The notes beneath the pieces are model-generated. The model was given only the letters and a program-made list of their open reading frames with translations. It did not search any database and had not been told where the DNA came from. From assembly GCA_022559845.1 (NCBI GenBank), contig CM040118.1, positions 159,298,331 to 159,362,330 of the forward strand: a stretch of 64,000 bases of DNA, given 5' to 3'. The position numbers and the translations under genes are program-made. Below are positions 53,384 through 63,187 of this stretch, one piece after another. Each line of letters starts with the position of its first letter. The first letter of the stretch is position 1. This stretch comes from Amorphophallus konjac (taxonomy: Eukaryota; Streptophyta; Magnoliopsida; Alismatales; Araceae).

Positions 53384-54670
53384 GATGATAAGGGAAAAGC
53401 CCCTATCGTGGGAGGTTTGCCCCAGGACGGCGGTTCCCGTAGCCGCTGTTATCGTTGTCCGGGGTTTGGTCACTATGCCTCCTCTTGTCCGACGAGGGCC
53501 CTAGCCATTGAGAGTGCTGATCGTGAGGAGCCTCCACCGGCCCTAGCAGAGATGAGTTATGAGGCTGGAGTTGACATGACTGATGAGTTTCAGCTAGATG
53601 AGGGAGTAGTCGGCTGCATCCGAGAGGTGGGCACCGAGGATGTGCCGAGTGATGATAGGCTTGGGGTCGTTCGTTGTATTCTGGCCCAGCCGAGAGAGAG
53701 CGATGACTGGAGTCGTACCACGATCTTCCACACCTACAGCCGCCTAGGTGGTAAGGTGTGCAAGGTCATCATTGATAGTGGGAGTTGCATTAATGCAATC
53801 TCCACCAAGACTGTTAGACGCCTTAGGTTGACACCTATGGATCATCCTCACCCTTACCAGGTGTCTTGGGTGGATGCGACTTCTATTCCAGTTCGGTCGA
53901 GATGTCTCGTATCGATACTCTTCCACCCATATGAGGACCAGATTTGGTGCGATGTCTTGCCCATGGAGGTCGGGAGTATTATCTTGGGCAGGCCATGGAT
54001 ATTTGATGTGGATGCGACCCACTATGGTCGGTCCAACACTTGTGTCTTCGAGCATGGCGGCCAGCGTATCAACTTACACCCCTCTCGACCACGAGCTCCT
54101 ACTACCCCACAGGGGAGCACCACGCCCAGTGTCGTAGCTACTGTTGGCGCACCTCAGTCCCGCACCGTTGTTGTAGCTGGTACTACGCAGCAGGGTCCGA
54201 CTGTCGTTCCTAGAGTTTCCCCGCCTAGTGGCACCCCTACACCCTGTGCCTCTATCCTAGGTACCCCGCCTTCCAAGACCCTTCAGTTGATCACCGCTCG
54301 GGAGTTTGAGCAGGAGCTACCCGGGTGTGATACCATCTATATCTTGGTGGGGAGAGAGGTCACCGATGTGATTGTAGGGGAGACTTCGAGCGAGCATCCC
54401 GCTGAGATTGCCTCACTCCTCCATGAGTTTGCTGATATCTTCCCCGAGGACCTTCCGGAGGGATTACCTCCGATGCGTGATATTCAGCATGCTATTGATT
54501 TGATTCTGGGGTCTACGTTACCCAACCTGCCGCACTATCGTATGAACCCGGCTGAGCATGCCGAGTTACAGAGGCAGGTGGAGGAGTATCTGAGGAGGGG
54601 CTCCATAAGGGAGAGCTTGAGCCCCTGCTCCGTTCCCGCACTATTAGCTCCAAAGAAAGACGGCACTTAG
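53384..54670 (+). pseudogene. Zinc knuckle, protease and start of reverse transcriptase of chromovirus B
   Basis: In the same frame as gag: zinc knuckle CYRCPGFGHYASSC near 53440-53480. The aspartic protease active site is IIDSGSCINAIS near 53768, followed by ILGRPWIFDVDATH (typical retropepsin flap/end region). A Pro/Thr-rich spacer leads to the RT start, LLHEFADIFPEDLPEGLPPM and SPCSVPALLAPKKDGT. Translation is stopped at TAG 54668, where the family has tryptophan. Confidence 0.9.
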
Positions 54671-56102
54671 AGGATGTGCGTGGATAGCCGTGCGATTGAT
54701 CGCAGTACGGTGAAATATCGTTTTCCCATTCCCCGCTTGGATGACATGTTGGATATGATGGCGGGAGCCACAGTATTCTCAAAAATTGATCTGAGGCTAT
54801 CATCAGGTCAGGATCCGGCCTGGAGATGAATGAAAGACGGCCTTCAAGACGAAGGGCGGACTTTATGAGTGGTTGGTCGTGCCCTTCGGGCTGTCCAACG
54901 CCCCTAGTACTTTTATGCGGCGGATAACCCAGGTGTTACGACCATTCATTGGTGTGTTCCTGGTCGTATACTTTGATGACATACTTATATACAGCCGCAC
55001 TAGGGAGGATCATGTGGGTCACCTACGCCAGGTGTGCCTCACCCTTCGTCAGGAGAGCTTATATGGCAACCTCAAGAAATGTGCCTTCTTGACCGATCAT
55101 GTTACTTTCTTGGGGTTTATCGTTTCACATGAGGGTGTCTCCGTTGACCCGGAGAAGATCAGGGCGATTGTAGAGTGGCCTGAGCCGCAGACTATCCATG
55201 ATGTGCGCAGCTTCCATGGCTTAGCCACTTTCTACCGTCGATTCATACGTGGGTTCAGCACCATTACGGCTCCTATTACAGACTACATTCGGAAGGGAGC
55301 CTTTATTTGGACGAAGGCCGCTGCTTCGGCCTTTCGTGACATCAAGGAGCGGATGACCCAGACACCTGTACTTCGACTGCCAGATTTTTCGAGGGTGTTT
55401 GAGGTTTCATGTGATGCTTCTGGTGTCCGCATAGGTGGAGTGATGAGTCAGGAGGGCCACCCTATTGCTTACTTCAGCGAGAAACTGAATGATGCAAAGC
55501 TGAAGTACTCCACTTATGACAAGGAGTTTTATGCGGTAGTGCAGACTTTGAGGTATTGGAGACATTATCTACTGCCGCATGAGTTTGTGTTGTACTCGGA
55601 CCATGAGGCCCTCAGATTTCTCCATGCGCAGAAGAAGCTCAACCCCCGAGACAGTCGATGGGTAGAGTACCTTCAGGCCTATACTTTTGTCCTCAGGCAT
55701 CGGGCGAGCGTGGAGAATCATGTGGCAGACGCCTTGAGTCGTCGATCCTTGCTCATATCCATGGTCCACACGGAGGTCACAGGGTTTGAGAGGCTCCGAG
55801 AGGAGTACCCCGATTGTCCAGATTTTGGTCCGATTCACACTGCGCTCCAACTGGGACCCTCTAGAGAGTACAGTGATTACATCCTTCAGGAGGGTTATCT
55901 ATTTCGAGGGGATAGGTTGTGTGTTCCACAGACCTCTGTCCGCAAGTTTTTGATTTGGGAGGTTCATGCGGGAGGTCTCGCCGGCCACTTTGGCCGGAAC
56001 AAGACCATTGAGTTGGTGGAGTATCGATTCTTCTGGCCCAGCCTGAAGCGCGATGTGGCCCACATCGTGGCCCGGTGTCGCATTTGCGCCATGGCTAAAT
56101 AG
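54671..56102 (+). pseudogene. Reverse transcriptase, RNase H and integrase zinc finger of chromovirus B
   Basis: After the stop the RT continues ([20 protein letters not shown]), then shifts frame near 54795 within the FSKIDL region and meets a TGA at 54831. From there it is open: VPFGLSNAPSTFMR, the catalytic VVYFDDILIYS near 54965, then FLGFIVSHEGVSVDPEKI. RNase H follows, with FEVSCDASG, YSTYDKEFYAVV and YSDHEALRF as catalytic-region motifs and ENHVADALSR at its end. The HHCC integrase finger lies at about 55965-56098. TAG at 56100 ends the stretch. These enzymes would copy element RNA to DNA. Confidence 0.92.
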
Positions 56103-57374
56103 CGAAGGCAGAATACCGGTTTGTACACTCCTCTCCCTGTGCCAGATCGTCCGTGGCAGGATGTTAGCATGGATTTTGTCTTAGGGTTATCACGTACGGT
56201 CCGTCGACACGATTCCATCATGGTGGTGGTTGATAGGTTCTCCAAGATGACTCACTTTATCCCCTGTGCCAGGATCTCTGATGCGTCGAAGGTAGCCCGT
56301 CTCTTTTTAGCTGAGATTGTCCGTCTACATGGGCTACCCAAGACTATTGTGTCGGACAGGGATATGCGATTTGCGAGCTATTTTTGGAAGACCCTATGGC
56401 ATCTTATGGGCACCAAGCTCAAGTTCTCCACAACTTATCATCCCCAGACCGATGGGCAGACTGAGGTAGTTAATAGGAGTCTGGGTGACCTTTTGCGATG
56501 TCTAGTTGGAGAGCACAAGCGAGGTTGGGATCTGATCTTACCATTAGCAGAGTTTGAGTGCAACAACTCGGTCAATAGGTCTACTGGCATGAGTCCTTTT
56601 GAGATAGTCACTGGCTATAGACCTAGGAGACCCATAGATCTTGTCCCCATGCCCCGTCAGGCCCGTGTGTCAGAGTCAGCCGAGTCGTTAGCTGAGCATA
56701 TTAGGAGTCTACATGATAGCATCTGTCGTCACATTGAGGTCAGCAATGCAAACTACAAGAAGTCGGCAGATGCACACCGTCGGTCACAGGAATTCCAGGA
56801 GGGTGATTACGTGATGGTCAGGGTTAGACCTGAGCGGTTTCCCTCAGGAACCGTAAAGAAGCTACAAGCTCGGAGAGCTGGTCCATTCAAAGTGTTGAAA
56901 CGTGTCGGGCCCAATGCGTATGTTGTAGATCTACCACTAGATTATGGTATCAGTCACACGTTTAATGTCTCAGATCTGGTGCCTTATCGGGACCCGGCAG
57001 TGATTCCCCGTGATCCGTTCGAGCCTTCTCCTCCCCTTCTGAGTGACTCCACCCTTGAGTGCCCACCTGCAGCCCCAGTTACAGCACGGCGTGAGCAGTT
57101 TGACCAGATACTGGATGAGCAGATTGTTACGTCACGGAGCGGAGCTTTCCAGCGCTATCTGGTTCGTGGGAGGTATCGGCCACCTACTGAGGACACGTGG
57201 GTCACGCGCGAGGAGCTACAGCAGATCGACCCCGACCTCTTGGAGCTGTACCAGAGCGGTCAGGACCCTTACTCGACAGGGTCGAGTTCCTCCCAGGCGG
57301 GGAGGATTGGTGAGGACACCCGAGCGCGGATCCGGTTCGACCCAACCCGCGTTTACCGTCGACGGAGACCCTGA
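56103..57374 (+). pseudogene. Integrase core, C-terminus and chromodomain of chromovirus B
   Basis: Same frame as RNase H. The catalytic triad lies in WQDVSMDFVLGL, LPKTIVSDRDMRF and HPQTDGQTEVVNRSL (D, D, E). The GPY/F module is RRAGPFKVLKRVGPNAYVVD near 56875. A chromodomain at about 57090-57250 contains YLVRGRYRPPTEDTWV. The ORF stops at 57374, 67 bp inside the 3' LTR, so its last residues are LTR-encoded. The stop at 56100 separates it from the zinc finger, but this part is otherwise open. Confidence 0.92.
57297..57307 (+). other. Polypurine tract of chromovirus B
   Basis: GCGGGGAGGAT directly precedes the 3' LTR start. It lies inside the integrase reading frame. Confidence 0.7.
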
Positions 57375-59354
57375 GCAGCGACTTCGGCATCCCTATGGCT
57401 TGATGACGATACATAGCACATTGATGTATTTTTCTTTTGATTATTTGGCATTTATTTGAGAGAGAGAGGCCCATTAGGGGCCCAATGATGTATTTTTCTA
57501 TTTATTCTGTATTTGTGGGTGTGGTTTTAGCACCATTTTAGGTCTCAGGGATATTTTGGTCTTTAGTCTTGTGAGGAGACCACTAGGGTTTTCTTTGAGT
57601 ATAAATACTCTTGTAGTCCTCCTTTTTGAGAAATGATGAAAAAGATAGAAAATTTTGAAGATTGTGAGCCGTCGTGTCTTGTCTTCCTCCTGCGATGGGA
57701 GTTTGAGGGGCGTGAAACCCTAGGCGTGAAGCCTTCCTCCTCTTTGTTCCTTCCGCCACGCACCTCCTACTCCTGCTTCGCATTTACTCCCACTGGCCCG
57801 CGCCATTTCGCGTTTTCCCTCCCCACCTCAGACACAGTCAGCCGTCATTTCCACTGTTCAAACGATGTTTTACCCAGCGTTTATCTCCCCATCCTTGGAC
57901 CCACGAGCCGCGAGGCCACCCCGCCCTATACTCCCCTCACCGCGTCTTCTTCTCCTCCCGCCACCCTCACGTCGACGCGTTCGACGACCACAAGACGGAG
58001 GTCGCACCCGGCAGCCCGAGGTGTCTCAGTCGCCGTTGGCGCCTCCCGGGTCCAGCCCCGACGTCGGCGACCTCCCACCCTCGCAGACCCCCCCCCCCCC
58101 CCCGACGAGCACCGCCGCCGGCGACGAGCTCCGCCCTCCACTGGTCCGACGCTGCCCCTGTGCCGCTCCTGCTCCCCTCGTCGTCCTCCTCTAGCTCCAG
58201 CCGCAGCAACCTCAGCCACCACCGCCGAGGACCCCTTCCTCTGCTTGCGGTGTCACCTGCCACTAGTGGTCCACATTCTCCCCCTCCTGCAGCAGCCGCA
58301 CCCGCAGCCACCCTCCTCCAGCAGCCTCGGCGGTGGGACCCAGCCGTCGACCACCTTCACCGCGACCTCCCTCCACCGACTGCGACTATACGACGGCAGG
58401 AGCCGCCGAAACCCCCGTCGCTGCGGCTCTGCGCCACCCGCCCCGTGAGGAAACACGGTTGCTGCCGCCGCGCCTCCTCCGCCCCTACTCGCCGCGGCCC
58501 CGAACGACGGGTGCCGCTACTTGTGCCACGGCACGCCGCTGCGTTCCCCTTCGGCGTCCTCTTCCGCCATCGCCGCTCCCTCCGTCGCGACCGCTGCGGC
58601 TCCTCCATCCAGGTAAGGTGCCCTGAGCACCATCGACAGAAAAGAAGGGAACCCCCCCCCCCCCCCGTTCTGCTTCTCTCTCTCTCTCTCTATCTCTGTG
58701 TGTGTTTACGTGAGTTCCGTGAAAACAACAACAAAAAAGAGGTGGAAGAAAAGGCAGAAAAGGAGTGAGAAGTTGAAACACACAAAAAAAAAGAGAGCAG
58801 AAAAACGAAACAGGCAAAAAAAAGGAAAGAAAAAAAAAGCCAAAGAAGAATCCCATTTAAAGGTCCACAAGTCACATCAGTGCAGGTTTAATTCGACGCC
58901 GATATTGGACAGCTACGGTCGAGGTCGCGGGGAACGCCATTCACATGCCTCGCTCTTCAACGAGTCGGTTAGTGTGAAAAGTCCGTTCATTTTATTTGCT
59001 CATTTAGTATCTATGTCATATTTGCCACCGTGAGTGATTTAGGATGCCTAGCTCGATATCTTATATTGTTGTCGGCTTGTGAGTTTGTGAGTGTTATCCT
59101 ATCCTGAGGTGTACCGATTTGATTATGTTAATTGTGCATGATTGATACCCTAGGCCGTGGTAGTTCTACCTACCAATCGGTTCGACGTTTCTCGCTGCGA
59201 GGGACGGTTTCTTAGCGCGTAGCTACCGTTATTTGGCATAATTTATCTCTTGGGGTTCGAATACACGTCGAGTTATTTGTCGAACAATTGTAACGCATTT
59301 GCTGATCTCATTAGTCGCCTAGTCGGACTCGTTTGAGTACACCATCCCGCGTCA
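57308..59354 (+). mobile_element. 3' LTR of chromovirus B (2047 bp)
   Basis: Starts TGGTGAGGACACC and ends CGCGTCA, followed by AAAAT. TATA box at 57600-57606. It differs from the 5' LTR by C-run lengths (near 58090 and 58655), small indels and scattered transitions. The divergence looks clearly larger than between the LTRs of element C, in line with B being the older host. Confidence 0.93.
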
Positions 59355-59510
59355 AAAATCCTTGGAGATCTCTTGGAGCAAGAACTTGAAGCCTTTGAAG
59401 CCTTTGCACCCTTTGAAGCCCTTTGAGTTAGCGCCCCCTGCTCAAGACTTCGAGAATTTTCCCAAGTTTGATAACTTGTGTAAAAACCCTCATATTAGGG
59501 TATGTTAACA
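59355..59510 (+). mobile_element. LTR fragment D, right part
   Basis: After the AAAAT duplication the text continues the sequence interrupted at 42673. It contains CTTTGAAG repeats (CTTGAAGCCTTTGAAGCC) and may end at GTATGTTAACA near 59510, which would mirror a TGTTGAAC start at 41832. That pairing is a guess. Confidence 0.35.
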
Positions 59511-60369
59511 AAAATACCCCCAACATGAGGGAAATTTCTTGTATTTGATATGAATGATATGAAAAAAAAATCATGTAAAGCCCAGAGATATTAAAGTTCT
59601 TGGAATGTGATGTCAAATTATGAGGAAAACGCGCAAAAATCAGAAAAATTACAGTCTTACCCTAAACTTTCGTAAAATTGCAGCAAATCCATGCAATTCA
59701 GGGAAAAAATCCTGAAAATTCCAAAATTCAAGGAAAATGTTCAAGTTTGCAGAAATGTTCTTCGAAATGTCCTTGTTTTGTTCAGAAAACCAAAAATTAC
59801 AATTTTACCCCAGACCTTTGCAAAATTTCATGTGCCCAGGAAAATACAAGAAAATTCAAGAAACTCAAAGGGTTGCACAAGAATGTCATGAATGTGCTGA
59901 AATTGTGATTTTATCCTGATATAAAGGAAAATTACAGATAAACCCTAGTTTGAGGGAAAATTGCAAATATACCCTAAGCATGGGAAATTAAGTGCATGCT
60001 CTTGAATCCACTAAGGATGTCAACTATTGCAAGTATACCCCTACCTTAGGGCATGGAAGTCCCTTTCGGATTAAACCCTCAATATCAAAAAAATAAAAAA
60101 TAAAAAAAAAGATATTGTGGAGGTCAAGGGGATCTTTGGCAGTTAATCAAAGGTGTTCGGATTTGTACCGATGTAAATTAACACCAACTATAATCAATGG
60201 GGAAAAGTCCAGTACACAAACCCTAAATCGTTTGATAAATTAAACTCGCAAAAAGAATTATGGGCATGCCAATTAATTAGCCAAAATACGTGCATTTTTA
60301 TCCAACGAATGGATATATTTTTAAATTTTAAATTTTAAACTTTTTCGCGTGTTAAACAAAGGTGAAGTT
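59511..60369. other. AT-rich DNA with recurring TACCCY phrases; no gene recognised
   Basis: Phrases of the kind AATACCCCC, ATTACAGATAAACCCTAG and GCAAATATACCCTAAG recur roughly every 60-100 bp. An A-rich run at 60086-60110 could be an old poly(A) tail. No coding motif is visible. Confidence 0.4.
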
Positions 60370-60760
60370 CAGTAAAATGGCATTTAGGTCAGCTATGCTG
60401 TGTGGGGCAAGGTTGTACCATCAAGAAATATCAAACTGACAAAATGGGAGTGGCTAAAGTGAGAACGGTTACATGTTTGGAAAAACAGGGAGTAATCATA
60501 TATCAAATGACTATTAGAGAGATGGTAGAAGTAGCAGCAATATGGGGATGTCCATGAAAGCAGTTTGAGCTTATTTGGACAACTGCATAAAAGCTCACAG
60601 GAGTATCTACTAAGGGATATGGTCAATATCCTTGTGAAAGTTTTGAAGGGGGAAAAGGAAGACCAAAGAGAACTTGGATGGAGACATTGAAGAAAGACGT
60701 GGAATTAGGCATTTTCAATGAAAAAATAATAGAAATTAAATTGCATGGACAAATATAAAT
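60370..60760 (+). pseudogene. LINE-type reverse transcriptase C-terminal remnant
   Basis: Frames read KMGVAKVRTVTCL, YQMTIREMVEVAAIWGC and GGKGRPKRTWMETLKKDVEL. These resemble the C-terminal part of plant non-LTR retrotransposon proteins, where phrases of the type KMSVAEMRMLRW and GRGRPKKTW occur in this order. Several stops and shifts are present. Too decayed for a lineage call. Confidence 0.6.
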
Positions 60761-60799
60761 GCAGGGATACATTACGTAACATATTAATTTAAGTTTGGA

Positions 60800-61247
60800 A
60801 TGTTGAATGACTTTACAGATCTGATTGCAGCAATACTAACAATCAATGAAAAGATTTGTTTTATCACTACAGCAATAAAGAAAATGTCTCATAGGAAGTA
60901 CACATATGGACATGAAGCAAAGAAAGCAGAGAAAAAAGTGAATGTCCAAAGCCTTCATGTGGCCAATTTTTGTCTACTCTACAAGGTAGAAAATGAGGAT
61001 GTTGATCATTTGTTGATTAAGTGTGGCACTATCTGTGAGGTATGGAGAATTCTTGGGGAAGACCTGCAATGTTTCAATCCAATTTCCATTCTATTGAAGA
61101 GATGTGGTTTTATGTTCTAGAAACAAAAAACTAAAGACTGGAAAGTGCACGGGAAGCCAAATTCTACTGCTCATTTCAGATGCCATTCGCTGGAGTATAT
61201 GGAAGAAACATGGTGACAAGATTTTCTGTGGTAGTAGATAATAGAAA
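60800..61247 (+). pseudogene. LINE (L1-like) zf-RVT remnant, interrupted by a Pack-MULE
   Basis: The stretch SLHVANFCLLYKVENEDVDH then LLIKCGTICEVWRIL matches the zinc-binding region after the reverse transcriptase of plant L1 elements (Cys-x-x-Cys-like followed by DHLLxxC and VW). Downstream, LLISDAIRWSIWKKHGDKIF fits the usual following segment. It is then cut by the Pack-MULE at 61248 and should continue after 62418. Confidence 0.7.
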
Positions 61248-61452
61248 GGGATTTTTCCATATATACCCCCGTAAATAGGGGTATTGTCATATAAACCCCT
61301 CATTTAGACCTTTTATCAAAAATATCCTTAATATATCTCGAATGCTTGCGGTTATACCCCTGCTGTTCCAAGCCGTTAAGCCGAGGCGAATATTCGGAGG
61401 AATATGTCATAGAACGTTAGGGCATGCAAAATACCCAAAATGCCCCCACCGC

Positions 61453-61453
<1 letters not shown>

Positions 61454-61484
<31 letters not shown>
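61454..61484. repeat. (AG)n microsatellite
   Basis: An uninterrupted GA run of about 31 bp lies just inside the left inverted repeat of the Pack-MULE. A shorter GA run (62208-62223) lies near the right one. Confidence 0.9.
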
Positions 61485-61486
<2 letters not shown>

Positions 61487-61670
61487 ACCCCCCCTGCGGC
61501 GCTCGCAAGCCCCCCTCTCCTCCAGGTGACCCCCCCACCCAAGCAGCCCCCCTCCCCCACCCCTCAACCACGACAAAGATGAGGAGTAGAATAGCGAGCC
61601 GTCGCGGAAGAGGATGGCGAGCAAGGTGGGAACGTCAGCGTTCTGCCGTAGACCCGACATCCCCTCAGGA

Positions 61671-61937
61671 TCAGACGTTAGTGACTTGAGCCACCACTCG
61701 GTGCCAGCCGCCTCGACAGTGATGCATGTTTACTGACCCATTCCCAGGGCCAGCCCAATGGTCGCAGACAGGGATGAGGGGGGGTCCCCAGTTAAGGAGG
61801 CAGCTGTGGTGGAGGCTACAGATGAAATCGAGCAGGGCGAGCTTGTCCAATGTTGGATCCGCAGCAGCACCCTGGGAGGAGGAGACCCCCCACCCAAGCA
61901 ACAGGAAACCCACAAAGAACGCGAAGAAACCCTCCAT
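61671..61937 (-). pseudogene. Captured 5' coding fragment of an LRR receptor kinase gene
   Basis: The minus strand encodes a start with a hydrophobic signal peptide (FFAFFVGFLLLGWGVSSSQG). Next come AAADPTLDKLALLDFICSLH and then LNWGPPLIPVCDHWAG. This is the N-cap of a plant LRR receptor-like kinase of subfamily III (the inactive receptor kinase At4g23740/At5g58300 type), where DKxALLxFxxxxxHxxxLNW precedes CxxWxGVTC. Leucine-rich repeats and kinase are absent; after HWAG the sequence diverges. It lies inside the Pack-MULE in reverse orientation. Confidence 0.75.
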
Positions 61938-62418
61938 AGCGAGTATGATCTACTCCCCCGCGGAGAAGGGCATCTGGGTGGAGCTCATTGATGAGAAATT
62001 ATTTTTTCAGAAATACTCCCTCCTGGCGTTGTTCGCAGAGCCCCCCCCTTCCCGGCCCCACTCTCCCCCACCCCTTCTGGCGCTGCTCGCAGGCCCCCCT
62101 CCTCCCATCTCCTTCCCCCACCTCGCTGCACACCCTCTCCGGGGGCGGCGGGTGGCCCCCCTCCTTCCCGACGACGGCGGAGATGACCAAGTTCCGCCAT
62201 CAACGGAGAGAGAGAGAGAGAGAGGATGTCAACCCGAGGGTCATTCTCCCTTTTAACTCACACTTCCCCTTAGTTAAGTTGCAGGAGATTACGGCGAGAG
62301 TATAACCACAAACATTCGAGATATATTAAGGATATTTTTGGCAATATGTTTAAATGAAGGGTTTGTATGGCAATATCCCTATTTACAGAGGTATATATGG
62401 AAAAATCCTTAATAGAAA

Positions 62419-62850
62419 ATATTTGTTTTAGAGTTTGGATTTTCTTGTGTAATTGGAGTGGACATGTTCTTCATATTTCAGCCGATGATTAGAAGAATGA
62501 GATAAAGCATTATTCAGACACAAGAGTTGGATTTAAAATCAACCAAAAAGTTGTGAGAGGATTCATAGTCCAAAAACAATGCAGTTCATATATGCCGGTG
62601 TTAACCAATTTGATTTCTCAGTACCTCAATAGATAGTTCTTTCCTCATATTCAGCCTTACGAAAGGTTCATAGGATTATGTTATCATCAGATCATCATGA
62701 TGAAAGAGATGACAAGCCAGCAATGTGATCTTTTACACAGAGTTGAACATACTAAGTCTTTTGATGGCATCCTAACCTGATCTTGATTCTTACTAATCAA
62801 GGGAATGAATAAGAAGGGAAAAGCAAAAAAATAAAAATGTCCAACTTAAA
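62419..62850 (+). other. Probable continuation of the interrupted LINE; no other feature
   Basis: The text resumes after the Pack-MULE duplication and has short frames only. An A-rich run at 62822-62838 could be the LINE tail. I cannot read a domain. Confidence 0.4.
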
Positions 62851-62864
62851 TACGCTTATAAATG

Positions 62865-62944
62865 TATACACACATATATACATACACATATACCCCCAAA
62901 TACATACATGTGCACACACACACACACATACATACACATACATG
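62865..62944. repeat. Mixed (CA)n/(CATA)n microsatellite
   Basis: Alternating CACATA, CATACA and a (CA)9-10 run within AT-rich DNA. Confidence 0.9.
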
Positions 62945-62990
62945 AAAGACAGACAGAGGAGAGCAAGAGAGCCTATAGAGACATAACATA

Positions 62991-63187
62991 GATGGCAGTT
63001 TCGGAGTCGGTGTCAGTTTCGGCCGGGTCCGAAACCGTTTCGGTTTCGGTTTCGGCTCGAAACTAAATAAATTATTATTTTTTGCCAACTGCAGGGTTTG
63101 GTTTCGGCCTGGTTTCGGCCGGGTAGTTTCGGATCGTTTCGGTCCGAAATCGAAACGTTTCGGTTTTGATCGAAACTGACATCCATG
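62991..63187. mobile_element. Small foldback/MITE-like element rich in GTTTCGG
   Basis: The left end ATGGCAGTTTCGG and the right end in inverted sense ATGTCAGTTTCGA form a 13-bp imperfect terminal repeat. The interior is built from GTTTCGG and CCGAAAC phrases in both orientations around an AT-rich centre. I found no convincing target duplication. Confidence 0.5.

Larger units (their letters stand above)
42674..59354 (+). mobile_element. Chromovirus B: full-length Ty3 element with chromodomain, interrupted by element C
   Basis: The two LTRs (42674-44704, 57308-59354) are flanked by AAAAT on both sides (42669-42673 and 59355-59359), the 5-bp target duplication. Order inside: primer-binding site for initiator tRNA-Met, leader (split by element C), gag, protease, reverse transcriptase, RNase H, integrase with chromodomain, polypurine tract. 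This gene order and the chromodomain define a Ty3 chromovirus. gag and pol are in one frame up to a shift in the RT region, with five in-frame stops at 52865, 53381, 54668, 54831 and 56100, so the copy cannot make its proteins. Length without C is about 9.4 kb. Confidence 0.95.
61248..62409. mobile_element. Pack-MULE, 1162 bp, with long terminal inverted repeats and 9-bp duplication
   Basis: The left terminus GGATTTTTCCATATATACC and the right terminus in inverted sense are alike for over 100 bp, both containing GTAAATAGGG, AAAATATCCTTAATATAT and CTCGAATG. TAATAGAAA flanks the element on both sides (61239-61247 and 62410-62418). Long inverted repeats and 9-bp duplications mark Mutator-like elements. 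No transposase is present. The interior is GC-rich and carries a captured host gene piece, so it is a Pack-MULE. Confidence 0.93.

Noticed and set aside
61726..62256. 176-codon plus-strand frame inside the Pack-MULE
   Set aside because: It is antisense to the recognisable LRR-kinase fragment and has no domain of its own.
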